Positions 1-9,366 of a stretch of DNA of 64,000 nt are shown here, one piece after another; position 1 is the stretch's first letter, and each line of letters begins with the position of its first letter. A program made the position numbers and the translations under genes. Source of the stretch: Streptomyces sp. M41(2017) (GTDB lineage: Bacteria > Actinomycetota > Actinomycetes > Streptomycetales > Streptomycetaceae); the NCBI RefSeq assembly GCF_002078175.1, contig NZ_MWFK01000001.1, forward strand, positions 930,001-994,000, given 5' to 3'. The notes under the pieces were generated by a model, which did not search any database, had not been told where the DNA came from, and saw only the letters and a program-made list of their open reading frames with translations.

Positions 1-1
1 C

Positions 2-2113
<2,112 letters not shown>

Positions 2114-2164
2114 CGACGGAGTTAAGAGTCCCCCTAGAGTCCAACGGCAGCCTCACATAAGCTC

Positions 2165-2194
2165 TTCACAAGGCTCGCGCATCTTCCTTACGCT
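2165..2194 (+). promoter_or_regulatory. Possible sigma-70 type promoter in the gltA-proximal intergenic stretch
   Basis: TTCACA at 2165-2170 is followed after 18 bases by TACGCT at 2189-2194, which fits the TAnnnT -10 pattern of actinobacterial housekeeping promoters. It faces a 450-bp stretch with no convincing gene that ends in a strong stem-loop at 2597-2649. Seen by eye only. Confidence 0.35.
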
Positions 2195-2201
2195 GGGACC
2201 T

Positions 2202-2655
2202 CGATTCCCGTATCGGGGCTCTTGCCTATCTTCAGGACATATGCAAGAGACACAGATCACAGTGATGTGAACGTAACCATCGAAGGGGTTCGTGAGTCTA
2301 AGTTGGCGATGTCAGAAGCGTCTTGGGGGGCGTGACTGACATCTGGGGATGTCTTGGGGGACGTTCCCGGAAATTGCGTCGCCGGGGCGCGTACAGCGGG
2401 GAGCTTTGAGCGGCCCTCCCGATCCGTACGGGTCCCGGCAGATCGCACCGCACCGACCGCAGCACGAGCACCACCGCAGCATGACGGGTTCTGCTCGTTC
2501 TGCTCACCGCCGGCCCCCGTGCCGGCACACAGCGATTCAGGCGCTGTCCCACAGACGCCCGGCCGGATCCCGTGGGGGGAATCCGCACCGGGACAAGGAA
2601 AGCGCCCTGACTGCCGGCCCGTGGGGGGACCAGTAGCAGGGCGCTTTCCGTTTTC
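2202..2655 (+). ncRNA. Candidate orphan transcript (small RNA or leader) between metal ATPase and gltA
   Basis: The 640 bases between the ATPase stop (2113) and the citrate synthase stop (2758) hold no recognisable protein. The stretch is less GC-rich at its start and contains a possible promoter (2165-2194), a CTCTTGC/GCAAGAG inverted repeat at 2219-2249, the small palindrome ATCACAGTGAT near 2255, and a 13-bp perfect stem at 2597-2649. Two tiny reading frames could be translated: 2292-2339 (GTG, 15 codons, preceded by GAAGGGG) and 2332-2409 (GTG, 25 codons, preceded by a G-run); they overlap each other. Longer frames on both strands show no domain. I recall small RNAs being reported near citrate synthase in S. 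coelicolor but cannot verify this. A peptide leader or decayed gene is the alternative. Confidence 0.33.
2597..2649 (+). terminator. Strong stem-loop with T-rich tail
   Basis: GGAAAGCGCCCTG (2597-2609) pairs perfectly with CAGGGCGCTTTCC (2637-2649) around a 27-base loop, and is followed by a T-rich run (GTTTTCTGCTTCTTT). It can end a + strand transcript from the candidate RNA unit, or less likely of the distant ATPase gene. Confidence 0.6.
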
Positions 2656-2717
2656 TGCTTCTTTGTGCGGGCTCAGCTTCTCCGTACGGGATCAGCGGGG
2701 CCCGAGTACGGGCTCAG

Positions 2718-2739
2718 CGGGCCCCGCGTGCGGGGCCCG
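2718..2739 (-). terminator. Stem-loop downstream of citrate synthase gene
   Basis: CGGGCCCCG at 2718-2726 pairs with CGGGGCCCG at 2731-2739 around a 4-base loop, starting about 18 bases beyond the gltA stop codon on the minus strand. There is no T-run, as is common for Streptomyces terminators. Confidence 0.5.
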
Positions 2740-2757
2740 ACCGTCTCGGTACGAGCC

Positions 2758-4047
2758 TCAGCGGCCCTCGACCGGCACGAAGTCGCGCTCGACGACACCC
2801 GTGTAGATCTGGCGGGGGCGACCGATGCGGGAGCCGGGCTCCTTGATCATCTCGTGCCACTGGGCGATCCAGCCCGGCAGCCGGCCGAGAGCGAACAGGA
2901 CCGTGAACATCTCGGTCGGGAAGCCCATGGCCCGGTAGATGAGACCGGTGTAGAAGTCGACGTTCGGGTAGAGGTTGCGCGAGACGAAGTAGTCGTCGGA
3001 GAGCGCGTGCTCCTCCAGCTTGAGCGCGATGTCCAGCAGCTCGTCGGACTTGCCGAGAGCGGACAGGACGTCGTGCGCCGCCGCCTTGATGATCTTCGCG
3101 CGCGGGTCGAAGGACTTGTACACCCGGTGGCCGAAGCCCATCAGGCGGACGCCGTCCTCCTTGTTCTTCACCTTGCGGATGAAGGAGTCGACGTCGCCGC
3201 CGTTGGCCTTGATGCCTTCCAGCATCTCCAGGACCGACTGGTTGGCGCCGCCGTGCAGCGGACCCCACAGGGCGGAGATGCCGGCGGAGATCGAGGCGAA
3301 CATGTTCGCCTGCGAGGAGCCGACCAGACGCACGGTGGAGGTCGAACAGTTCTGCTCGTGGTCCGCGTGCAGGATGAGCAGCTTGTCGAGCGCGGAGACG
3401 ACGACCGGGTCCAGCTCGTACTCCTGCGCGGGGACCGAGAAGGTCATGCGCAGGAAGTTCTCGACGTACCCGAGGTCGTTGCGCGGGTAGACGAAGGGGT
3501 GGCCGATCGACTTCTTGTACGCGTACGCCGCGATCGTCGGAAGCTTCGCGAGCAGCCGGATCGTGGAGAGGTTGCGCTGCTTCTCGTCGAACGGGTTGTG
3601 GCTGTCCTGGTAGAAGGTCGACAGCGCCGAGACGACCGACGACAGCATCGCCATCGGGTGGGCGTCGCGCGGGAAGCCCTTGTAGAAGTTCTTGACGTCC
3701 TCGTGCAGCAGGGTGTGCTGCGTGATCTCGTTCTTGAAGGTGGAGAGCTCGTCGATGTTCGGAAGCTCACCGTTGATCAGCAGGTAGGCCACCTCAAGGA
3801 AGGTGGAACGCTCGGCCAGCTGCTCGATCGGGTAGCCGCGGTACCGGAGGATGCCCTGCTCACCGTCGAGATAGGTGATCGCGGATTTATAGGCGGCGGT
3901 GTTGCCGTACCCGCTGTCCAGCGTCACCAGACCGGTCTGGGCGCGGAGCTTGCCGATGTCGAAGCCCTTGTCGCCGACGGTGCTGTCGATCACCGGGTAG
4001 GTGTACTCGCCATCGCCGTACCGCAGTACTACAGAGTTGTCGCTCAC
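2758..4047 (-). CDS. gltA: Citrate synthase, 429 aa
   Basis: This enzyme condenses acetyl-CoA with oxaloacetate to form citrate, the entry step of the TCA cycle, in the cytosol. The catalytic residues of the hexameric bacterial type are visible: His265 in GPLHGGANQ, His307 in MGFGHRVYK and Asp364 in PNVDFYTG, with HADHEQN at 227-233. The GTG at 4047 was chosen (protein starting MSDNSVVLRYGDG) because GAGGGA lies five bases upstream and it gives the usual length; the frame stays open 19 codons further upstream. It is a single-gene unit with a stem-loop after it and a 23-bp perfect palindrome (4153-4175) upstream that may be its operator. The housekeeping role is certain; which of several Streptomyces paralogues it is cannot be settled here. 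Confidence 0.97.
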   Translation of the reverse strand: MSDNSVVLRYGDGEYTYPVIDSTVGDKGFDIGKLRAQTGLVTLDSGYGNTAAYKSAITYLDGEQGILRYRGYPIEQLAERSTFLEVAYLLINGELPNIDELSTFKNEITQHTLLHEDVKNFYKGFPRDAHPMAMLSSVVSALSTFYQDSHNPFDEKQRNLSTIRLLAKLPTIAAYAYKKSIGHPFVYPRNDLGYVENFLRMTFSVPAQEYELDPVVVSALDKLLILHADHEQNCSTSTVRLVGSSQANMFASISAGISALWGPLHGGANQSVLEMLEGIKANGGDVDSFIRKVKNKEDGVRLMGFGHRVYKSFDPRAKIIKAAAHDVLSALGKSDELLDIALKLEEHALSDDYFVSRNLYPNVDFYTGLIYRAMGFPTEMFTVLFALGRLPGWIAQWHEMIKEPGSRIGRPRQIYTGVVERDFVPVEGR

Positions 4048-4152
4048 GTCATCCCTCACCGACGTTGTGCCTCTTCTTCGAGGTGCCCTGACTGTCTCTA
4101 CCATCCCCCATTTGGCCCTGGAGAGTGCACTCGGGGTCGACCATTGGGCCTA

Positions 4153-4175
4153 TTGGCGGCACTCAGTGCCGCCAA
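4153..4175. promoter_or_regulatory. Perfect 23-bp palindrome upstream of gltA
   Basis: TTGGCGGCACT (4153-4163), one central base and AGTGCCGCCAA (4165-4175) form a perfect inverted repeat 106 bases upstream of the gltA start. A second inverted repeat, AAGGTC/GACCTT, lies at 4210-4226. The very short centre argues for a protein-binding operator rather than a terminator hairpin. The binding protein is unknown. Confidence 0.45.
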
Positions 4176-4289
4176 CCTGCTCATCCTGCCCCGTCGGCCG
4201 CGCATCTGGAAGGTCTCTGTGACCTTCGTGACTCATTTGATCGATCATTTTTTGCGTCCCCCCGCTCCGCGGGCCGGAGAAGCTGCGGA

Positions 4290-6545
4290 TCAAGCGCCGG
4301 AGAGCCGGAAGTCCAGGGCCGTGCACCGGCGTCCCGCCGACACCGTACGCACCGCCTGGCCGATCGCCTTGCGCGAACCGACGAGGACGACCAGCTTCTT
4401 GGCGCGGGTCACCGCCGTGTAGAGCAGATTGCGCTGGAGCATCATCCACGCGCTGGTGGTGACCGGGATCACCACCGCCGGATACTCGCTGCCCTGGGAG
4501 CGGTGGATGGTCAGCGCGTAGGCGTGGGCGAGCTCGTCGAGTTCGTCGAACTCGTACCCCACCTCCTCGTCCTCGTCCGTGCGCACCGTCAGGCGCTGCT
4601 CGACGGGATCGAGGGAGGTGACGACGCCCACCGTGCCGTTGAAGACGCCGTTCTCGCCCTTCTCGTAGTTGTTGCGGATCTGGGTGACCTTGTCGCCGAC
4701 GCGGAAGACGCGGCCGCCGAACCGCTTCTCGGCGAGGTCGGGGCGGCCGGGGGTGACGGCCTGCTGCAACAGGCCGTTGAGATGGCCGGCGCCCGCGGGG
4801 CCCCGGTGCATCGGCGCGAGGACCTGGATGTCCCGGCGCGGGTCGAGGCCGAACTTGGCCGGAATCCGACGGGCCGCCACGTCCACCGCGAGCCGGCCCG
4901 CCTCCTCGGTGTCGTCCTCGACGAAGAGGAAGAAGTCCTTCATGCCGTCGGTGAGGGGGTGCTGCCCGGAGTTGATCCGGTGCGCGTTGGTCACCACGCC
5001 GGACTGCTGGGCCTGGCGGAAGACCCGGGTGAGCCGCACCGCGGGGACCGGGCCGCGGTCGGCGAGCAGGTCGCGCAGCACCTCCCCCGCGCCGACGCTG
5101 GGCAACTGGTCCACGTCGCCGACGAAGAGCAGGTGCGCACCCGGGGGCACCGCCTTGACCAGCTTGTTGGCGAGGAGCAGGTCGAGCATCGAGGCCTCGT
5201 CGACGACGACCAGGTCGGCGTCGAGCGGGCGGTCCCTGTCGTACGCCGCGTCGCCGCCCGGCTTGAGCTCCAACAGGCGGTGCACGGTGGACGCGTCGGC
5301 GCCGGTCAGCTCGGAGAGCCGCTTGGCGGCCCGGCCGGTGGGGGCGGCGAGGACCACCTTGGCGCGCCGGGCGCGGGCCAGCTCGACGATCGAGCGGACG
5401 GTGAACGACTTGCCGCAGCCCGGGCCGCCGGTGAGGACGGCGACCTTCTCGGTGAGCGCGAGCCGGACGGCCGCCTCCTGCTCGGGGGCCAGCTCCGCGC
5501 CCGTCCTGTCCTTCAGCCACGCGAGGGCCTTGTCCCAGGCCACGTCCCGGAAGCCGGGCATCCGGTCGCGGTCGGTGCGCAGCAGGCGCAACAGCTGGGC
5601 GGCGAGCGACAGTTCGGCGCGGTGGAAGGGGACCAGGTAGACCGCCGTCACCGGGTCGCCGCCGTCCGGTCCCGGCACCTTCTCGCGGACGACCCCGGGC
5701 TCCTCGCCCTCCTCGGCGGGGGCGGCCAGCTCGGCCAGGCACTCGATGACCAGGCCGGTGTCGACCTGGAGCAACTTCACCGCGTCCGCGATCAGTTGCT
5801 CCTCGGGGAGATAGCAGTGGCCCTGGTCGGTGGACTGGGACAGCGCGTACTGCAGGCCGGCCTTGACGCGCTCCGGGCTGTCGTGCGGGATACCGACCGA
5901 CCGGGCGATCTTGTCGGCGGTCAGGAAGCCGATGCCCCAGACGTCGGACGCCAGGCGGTAGGGGCGGTTCTTCACGACGGAGATCGACGCGTCGCCGTAC
6001 TTCTTGTAGATGCGCACGGCGATGGAGGTGGAGACCTCGACGGTCTGGAGGAAGAGCATGACCTCCTTGATCGCCTTCTGCTCCTCCCAGGCGTCGGCGA
6101 TCCGGCCCGTGCGCTTGGGGCCGAGTCCGGGGACCTCGATGAGCCGCTTCGGCTCCTCCTCGATGATCCGCAGGGTGTCCAGCCCGAAGTGCCGGGTGAT
6201 CCGGTCGGCGAAGACGGGGCCGATGCCCTTGACCAGGCCGGAGCCGAGATAGCGGCGGATGCCCTGGATCGTGGCGGGGAGCACCGTCGTGTAGTTCTCC
6301 ACCGTGAACTGCTTGCCGTACTGCGGGTGGGAGCCCCAGCGGCCCTCCATGCGCAGGGACTCGCCGGCCTGCGCGCCGAGGAGCGCTCCGACCACCGTGA
6401 GCAGGTCGCCCGCGCCGCGGCCGGTGTCGACCCGCGCGACCGTGTAACCGCTCTCCTCGTTCGCGTACGTGATGCGCTCCAGCACGCCTTCCAGCGTCGC
6501 CATGCGCCGCTCGCCCTGCTGGTCGGCCCCCGCCTGAGTGGACAT
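4290..6545 (-). CDS. recD2: SF1 DNA helicase of the RecD2 type, 751 aa
   Basis: This is a cytosolic 5'-3' DNA helicase resembling RecD2 of organisms that use it outside a RecBCD complex, with roles in repair and replication restart. After an N-terminal beta-rich region come helix-hairpin-helix segments (EVPGLGPKRTG), then a RecA-like core: Walker A GGPGCGKS ending near residue 380, VVDEASML near 447, FVGDVDQLPSVG, RVFRQ and the C-terminal IHRSQGSEYP and YTAVTRAK motifs. The ATG at 6545 (MSTQAGADQQGE) was chosen; no ribosome binding site is strong there, and the internal ATG at 6500 (MATLEGVLERI) is an alternative. No recB or recC is nearby, supporting the RecD2 rather than RecD assignment. 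Confidence 0.9.
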   Translation of the reverse strand: MSTQAGADQQGERRMATLEGVLERITYANEESGYTVARVDTGRGAGDLLTVVGALLGAQAGESLRMEGRWGSHPQYGKQFTVENYTTVLPATIQGIRRYLGSGLVKGIGPVFADRITRHFGLDTLRIIEEEPKRLIEVPGLGPKRTGRIADAWEEQKAIKEVMLFLQTVEVSTSIAVRIYKKYGDASISVVKNRPYRLASDVWGIGFLTADKIARSVGIPHDSPERVKAGLQYALSQSTDQGHCYLPEEQLIADAVKLLQVDTGLVIECLAELAAPAEEGEEPGVVREKVPGPDGGDPVTAVYLVPFHRAELSLAAQLLRLLRTDRDRMPGFRDVAWDKALAWLKDRTGAELAPEQEAAVRLALTEKVAVLTGGPGCGKSFTVRSIVELARARRAKVVLAAPTGRAAKRLSELTGADASTVHRLLELKPGGDAAYDRDRPLDADLVVVDEASMLDLLLANKLVKAVPPGAHLLFVGDVDQLPSVGAGEVLRDLLADRGPVPAVRLTRVFRQAQQSGVVTNAHRINSGQHPLTDGMKDFFLFVEDDTEEAGRLAVDVAARRIPAKFGLDPRRDIQVLAPMHRGPAGAGHLNGLLQQAVTPGRPDLAEKRFGGRVFRVGDKVTQIRNNYEKGENGVFNGTVGVVTSLDPVEQRLTVRTDEDEEVGYEFDELDELAHAYALTIHRSQGSEYPAVVIPVTTSAWMMLQRNLLYTAVTRAKKLVVLVGSRKAIGQAVRTVSAGRRCTALDFRLSGA

Positions 6546-6676
6546 GATCCGACGGTACCGCCCGCCTCCGACACCGCCGCCGCCCCTGTGGACGATCCCG
6601 CCCGAAGGGACACGCGTCCAGGGAAGCGGTACATCACGATCCGGTTGCGGGATGCCGTCAGGGGGTTGCCCAGCGC

Positions 6677-6715
6677 CCGTGTAATCGATTCCAATCCTCC
6701 GTGTAATCGATTCCA
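6677..6715. promoter_or_regulatory. Tandem LacI-type operators ahead of the ribose operon
   Basis: The 17-mer CCGTGTAATCGATTCCA occurs twice, at 6677-6693 and 6699-6715, 22 bases apart start to start (two helical turns). Each holds a near-palindrome TGTAATCGATTCCA centred on CG, typical for LacI-family repressors. They end 18 bases before the rbsR start, so they probably mediate autoregulation and control of the whole operon. Confidence 0.75.
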
Positions 6716-6733
6716 CGAGGAGGTGGAGCGACG

Positions 6734-7792
6734 ATGGCGAGCATCAAGGACGTTGCCGCCGAGGCAGGCGTGTCCGTCGCCACGGTCTCGCGGGTGCTGA
6801 ACGACCACCCGTCGGTCAGCGAGGAGGCACGCACCCGCGTGCTGGCCGCCGTGCGGAGCCTCGGCTACCGCCCGAACGCCGTCGCCCGCTCCCTGCGCAC
6901 CGACCAGACCCGCACCCTCGGCCTGGTCATCAGCGACGTGCTGAACCCGTACTTCACCGAACTGGCCCGCTCCGTCGAGGAGGAGGCCCGCGCCCTCGGC
7001 TACAGCGTCATCATCGGCAACGCCGACGAGCGGCCCGACCTCCAGGACCACCACGTACGGACCCTGCTGGACCGGCGCATCGACGGCCTGCTGGTCTCCC
7101 CCACCGACGGCGGCTCCCCCGGCATGCTGGACGCCGCGCGCGCGGGGACACCGATGGTCTTCGTGGACCGCTGGATCCCGGGTCTCGACGTGCCGGTGGT
7201 CCGGGCCGACGGACGCGCGGCGGTCCGGGACCTGGTCGCCCATCTGCACGGCCTCGGCCACCGCAGGCTCGCGATCATCGCGGGCCCGGCCGCCACCACG
7301 ACCGGCAGCGAGCGGGTGGAGGCCTTCCGCGAGGCCCTCGCCGCGTTCGGGATCGCGCTGCCCGACGCCTACATCGGGCAGGGCGACTTCCAGGCCGAGA
7401 GCGGCCGCCGCGCCACCGAGGCCTTCCTCGACCTGGCCGAACCGCCCGAGGTCGTCTTCGCCGCCGACAACCTGATGGCGCTCGGCGCGCTGGACGCGGT
7501 CCGCGCGCGCGGGCTGCGGGTCCCCGACGACATCGCGCTCGCCGCGTTCGACGACATCCGCTGGTTCGTGCACACCGATCCGCCGGTCACCGCGATCGCC
7601 CAGCCCACGGGCGAACTGGGCCGGGCCGCCGTCCGCGCCCTGGTCGACCGCATCGAGGGACGGACCCCGCGGTCCGTCACCCTCCCCGCCCGTCTCGTCG
7701 TACGCCGCTCGTGCGGCGCCCCGGCGACCGGGCAGGCCCCCGTGCGGCCCGCCCCCGCACAGCAGTCCCCCGTACGAAGGAGCCAGTCGTGA
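6734..7792 (+). CDS. rbsR: LacI-family repressor of ribose operon, 352 aa
   Basis: This is a sugar-responsive DNA-binding repressor. Residues 1-50 form the LacI helix-turn-helix and hinge (MASIKDVAAEAGVSVATVSR, then RPNAVARSL), followed by a periplasmic-binding-protein-like effector domain (LGLVISDVLNPYF, FAADNLMALGAL, FDDIRWF). GAGGAGG lies just upstream of the ATG. The stop codon overlaps the GTG start of the ABC ATPase gene, so the repressor is the first gene of the ribose operon, and tandem operators lie directly upstream. Ribose as inducer is inferred from the operon content. The C-terminal tail of about 25 residues is proline- and arginine-rich and probably disordered. Confidence 0.9.
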   Translation: MASIKDVAAEAGVSVATVSRVLNDHPSVSEEARTRVLAAVRSLGYRPNAVARSLRTDQTRTLGLVISDVLNPYFTELARSVEEEARALGYSVIIGNADERPDLQDHHVRTLLDRRIDGLLVSPTDGGSPGMLDAARAGTPMVFVDRWIPGLDVPVVRADGRAAVRDLVAHLHGLGHRRLAIIAGPAATTTGSERVEAFREALAAFGIALPDAYIGQGDFQAESGRRATEAFLDLAEPPEVVFAADNLMALGALDAVRARGLRVPDDIALAAFDDIRWFVHTDPPVTAIAQPTGELGRAAVRALVDRIEGRTPRSVTLPARLVVRRSCGAPATGQAPVRPAPAQQSPVRRSQS

Positions 7793-9366
7793 GCGACCAG
7801 GACGTGAGCGGCCAGGACGCGTTGCTGCGCATCGAGGGCATACGCAAGACCTTTCCCGGCGTGGTCGCGCTCGACAGCGTCGACTTCGACCTGCGCCGCG
7901 GCGAGGTGCACGTGCTGCTCGGCGAGAACGGCGCGGGCAAGAGCACGCTGATCAAGATGCTCTCCGGCGCCTACCGGCCCGACGCGGGACGCGTCCTCGT
8001 CGACGGCGAGGAGGTGCGCATCCACGGCGCCCAGGACTCCGAGCGGCTCGGGATCGCCACCATCTACCAGGAGTTCAACCTCGTCCCCGATCTGACGGTC
8101 GCCGAGAACATCTTCCTGGGCCGGCAGCCGCGCCGCTTCGGGCTGATCGACCGCAAGAGGATGGAGGCGGACGCCGCGGCGCTCCTGGAGCGCGTCGGCG
8201 TGAACGTGTCCCCCCGCGCGCGGGTGCGTGAACTGGGCGTCGCCCGGCTCCAGATGGTGGAGATCGCCAAGGCGCTGAGCCTGGACGCCCGTGTCCTGAT
8301 CATGGACGAGCCGACCGCCGTGCTCACCTCGGGGGAGGTCGACAAGCTCTTCCGGATCGTGCGCAGGCTGCGCGAGGACGGTGTCGGCGTCGTCTTCATC
8401 ACCCACCACCTGGACGAGATCGCCGCCCTCGGCGACCGGGTCACGGTCATCCGCGACGGCCGGAGCGTCGGTCAGGTGCCCGCCTCCACGCCCGAGGACG
8501 AACTCGTCCGCCTCATGGTCGGACGCTCCATCGAGCAGCAGTATCCGCGTGAACGGGCGGACGCCGGCGACGCGTTGCTGACCGTCGAGGGGCTCACCCG
8601 GGACGGGGTGTTCCACGACGTGAGTTTCGAGGTGCGGGCCGGTGAGGTCGTCGGCATCGCGGGGCTCGTGGGCGCGGGCCGCACCGAGGTGGTCCGGGCC
8701 GTCTTCGGCGCCGATCCCTACGACCGGGGTTCCGTGAAGGTGGCCGGGGCAGGTCTGCGGCGGGGCGACGTGAACGCGGCCATGGAGGCCGGCATCGGGC
8801 TCGTGCCCGAGGACCGCAAGGGCCAGGGCCTCCTCCTGGACGCTTCCGTCGAGGAGAACCTCGGCCTGGTCACGCTGCGCTCCGCGACCCACGGCGGGCT
8901 CGTCGACCTCAAGGGCCAGCGGGCCGCGGCGGCGCGGATCGCCGGGCAGCTCGGTGTCCGGATGGCCGGGCTCGGCCAGCACGTGCGCACCCTGTCCGGC
9001 GGCAACCAGCAGAAGGTCGTCATCGGCAAGTGGCTGCTCGCCGACACGAAGGTGCTGATCCTCGACGAGCCGACGCGGGGCATCGACGTCGGCGCCAAGG
9101 TCGAGATCTACCAGCTCGTCAACGAACTGACGGCCGCGGGTGCCGCCGTCCTGATGATCTCCAGCGATCTGCCCGAGGTCCTCGGCATGAGCGACCGGGT
9201 CCTCGTGATGGCCCAGGGCCGGATCGCGGGCGAACTCACCGCGGACGGGGCGACCCAGGACTCCGTGATGGCCCTGGCCGTCAGCACGCCCCCCACCGCG
9301 CACCCGAACGACACCACGAACGACTCCACGAACGAGAACGACAAGGAGGCCCCCCGTGGCCACTGA
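7789..9366 (+). CDS. rbsA: Ribose ABC importer, double ATPase subunit, 525 aa
   Basis: This cytosolic ATP-hydrolysing subunit powers ribose import. Two ABC domains are fused: the first has Walker A GENGAGKS (residues 45-52) and LIMDEPTAVL; the second has the degenerate Walker A GLVGAGRTE (about 292), signature LSGGNQQKVVIGKWL (about 402) and ILDEPTRGIDVGA. This asymmetry is normal for RbsA/MglA/XylG proteins. The GTG at 7789 is preceded by AAGGAG at six bases and overlaps the rbsR stop. The last 25 residues are rich in Asn, Asp and Thr. The end overlaps the next gene by 11 bases, implying translational coupling. Confidence 0.94.
   Translation: MSDQDVSGQDALLRIEGIRKTFPGVVALDSVDFDLRRGEVHVLLGENGAGKSTLIKMLSGAYRPDAGRVLVDGEEVRIHGAQDSERLGIATIYQEFNLVPDLTVAENIFLGRQPRRFGLIDRKRMEADAAALLERVGVNVSPRARVRELGVARLQMVEIAKALSLDARVLIMDEPTAVLTSGEVDKLFRIVRRLREDGVGVVFITHHLDEIAALGDRVTVIRDGRSVGQVPASTPEDELVRLMVGRSIEQQYPRERADAGDALLTVEGLTRDGVFHDVSFEVRAGEVVGIAGLVGAGRTEVVRAVFGADPYDRGSVKVAGAGLRRGDVNAAMEAGIGLVPEDRKGQGLLLDASVEENLGLVTLRSATHGGLVDLKGQRAAAARIAGQLGVRMAGLGQHVRTLSGGNQQKVVIGKWLLADTKVLILDEPTRGIDVGAKVEIYQLVNELTAAGAAVLMISSDLPEVLGMSDRVLVMAQGRIAGELTADGATQDSVMALAVSTPPTAHPNDTTNDSTNENDKEAPRGH

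Noticed and set aside
2292..2409. Two tiny GTG reading frames of 15 and 25 codons
   Set aside because: They have plausible leader sequences but overlap each other and have no known relative, so they are mentioned only inside the candidate RNA entry and not called as genes.
2665..4422. 585-codon open frame antisense to citrate synthase
   Set aside because: It mirrors the codon structure of gltA in very GC-rich DNA, has no domain and no ribosome binding site. The same applies to other long antisense frames.
4125..6800. 891-codon open frame antisense to the RecD2-type helicase
   Set aside because: Shadow of the helicase gene; low-complexity residue composition and no start signal.
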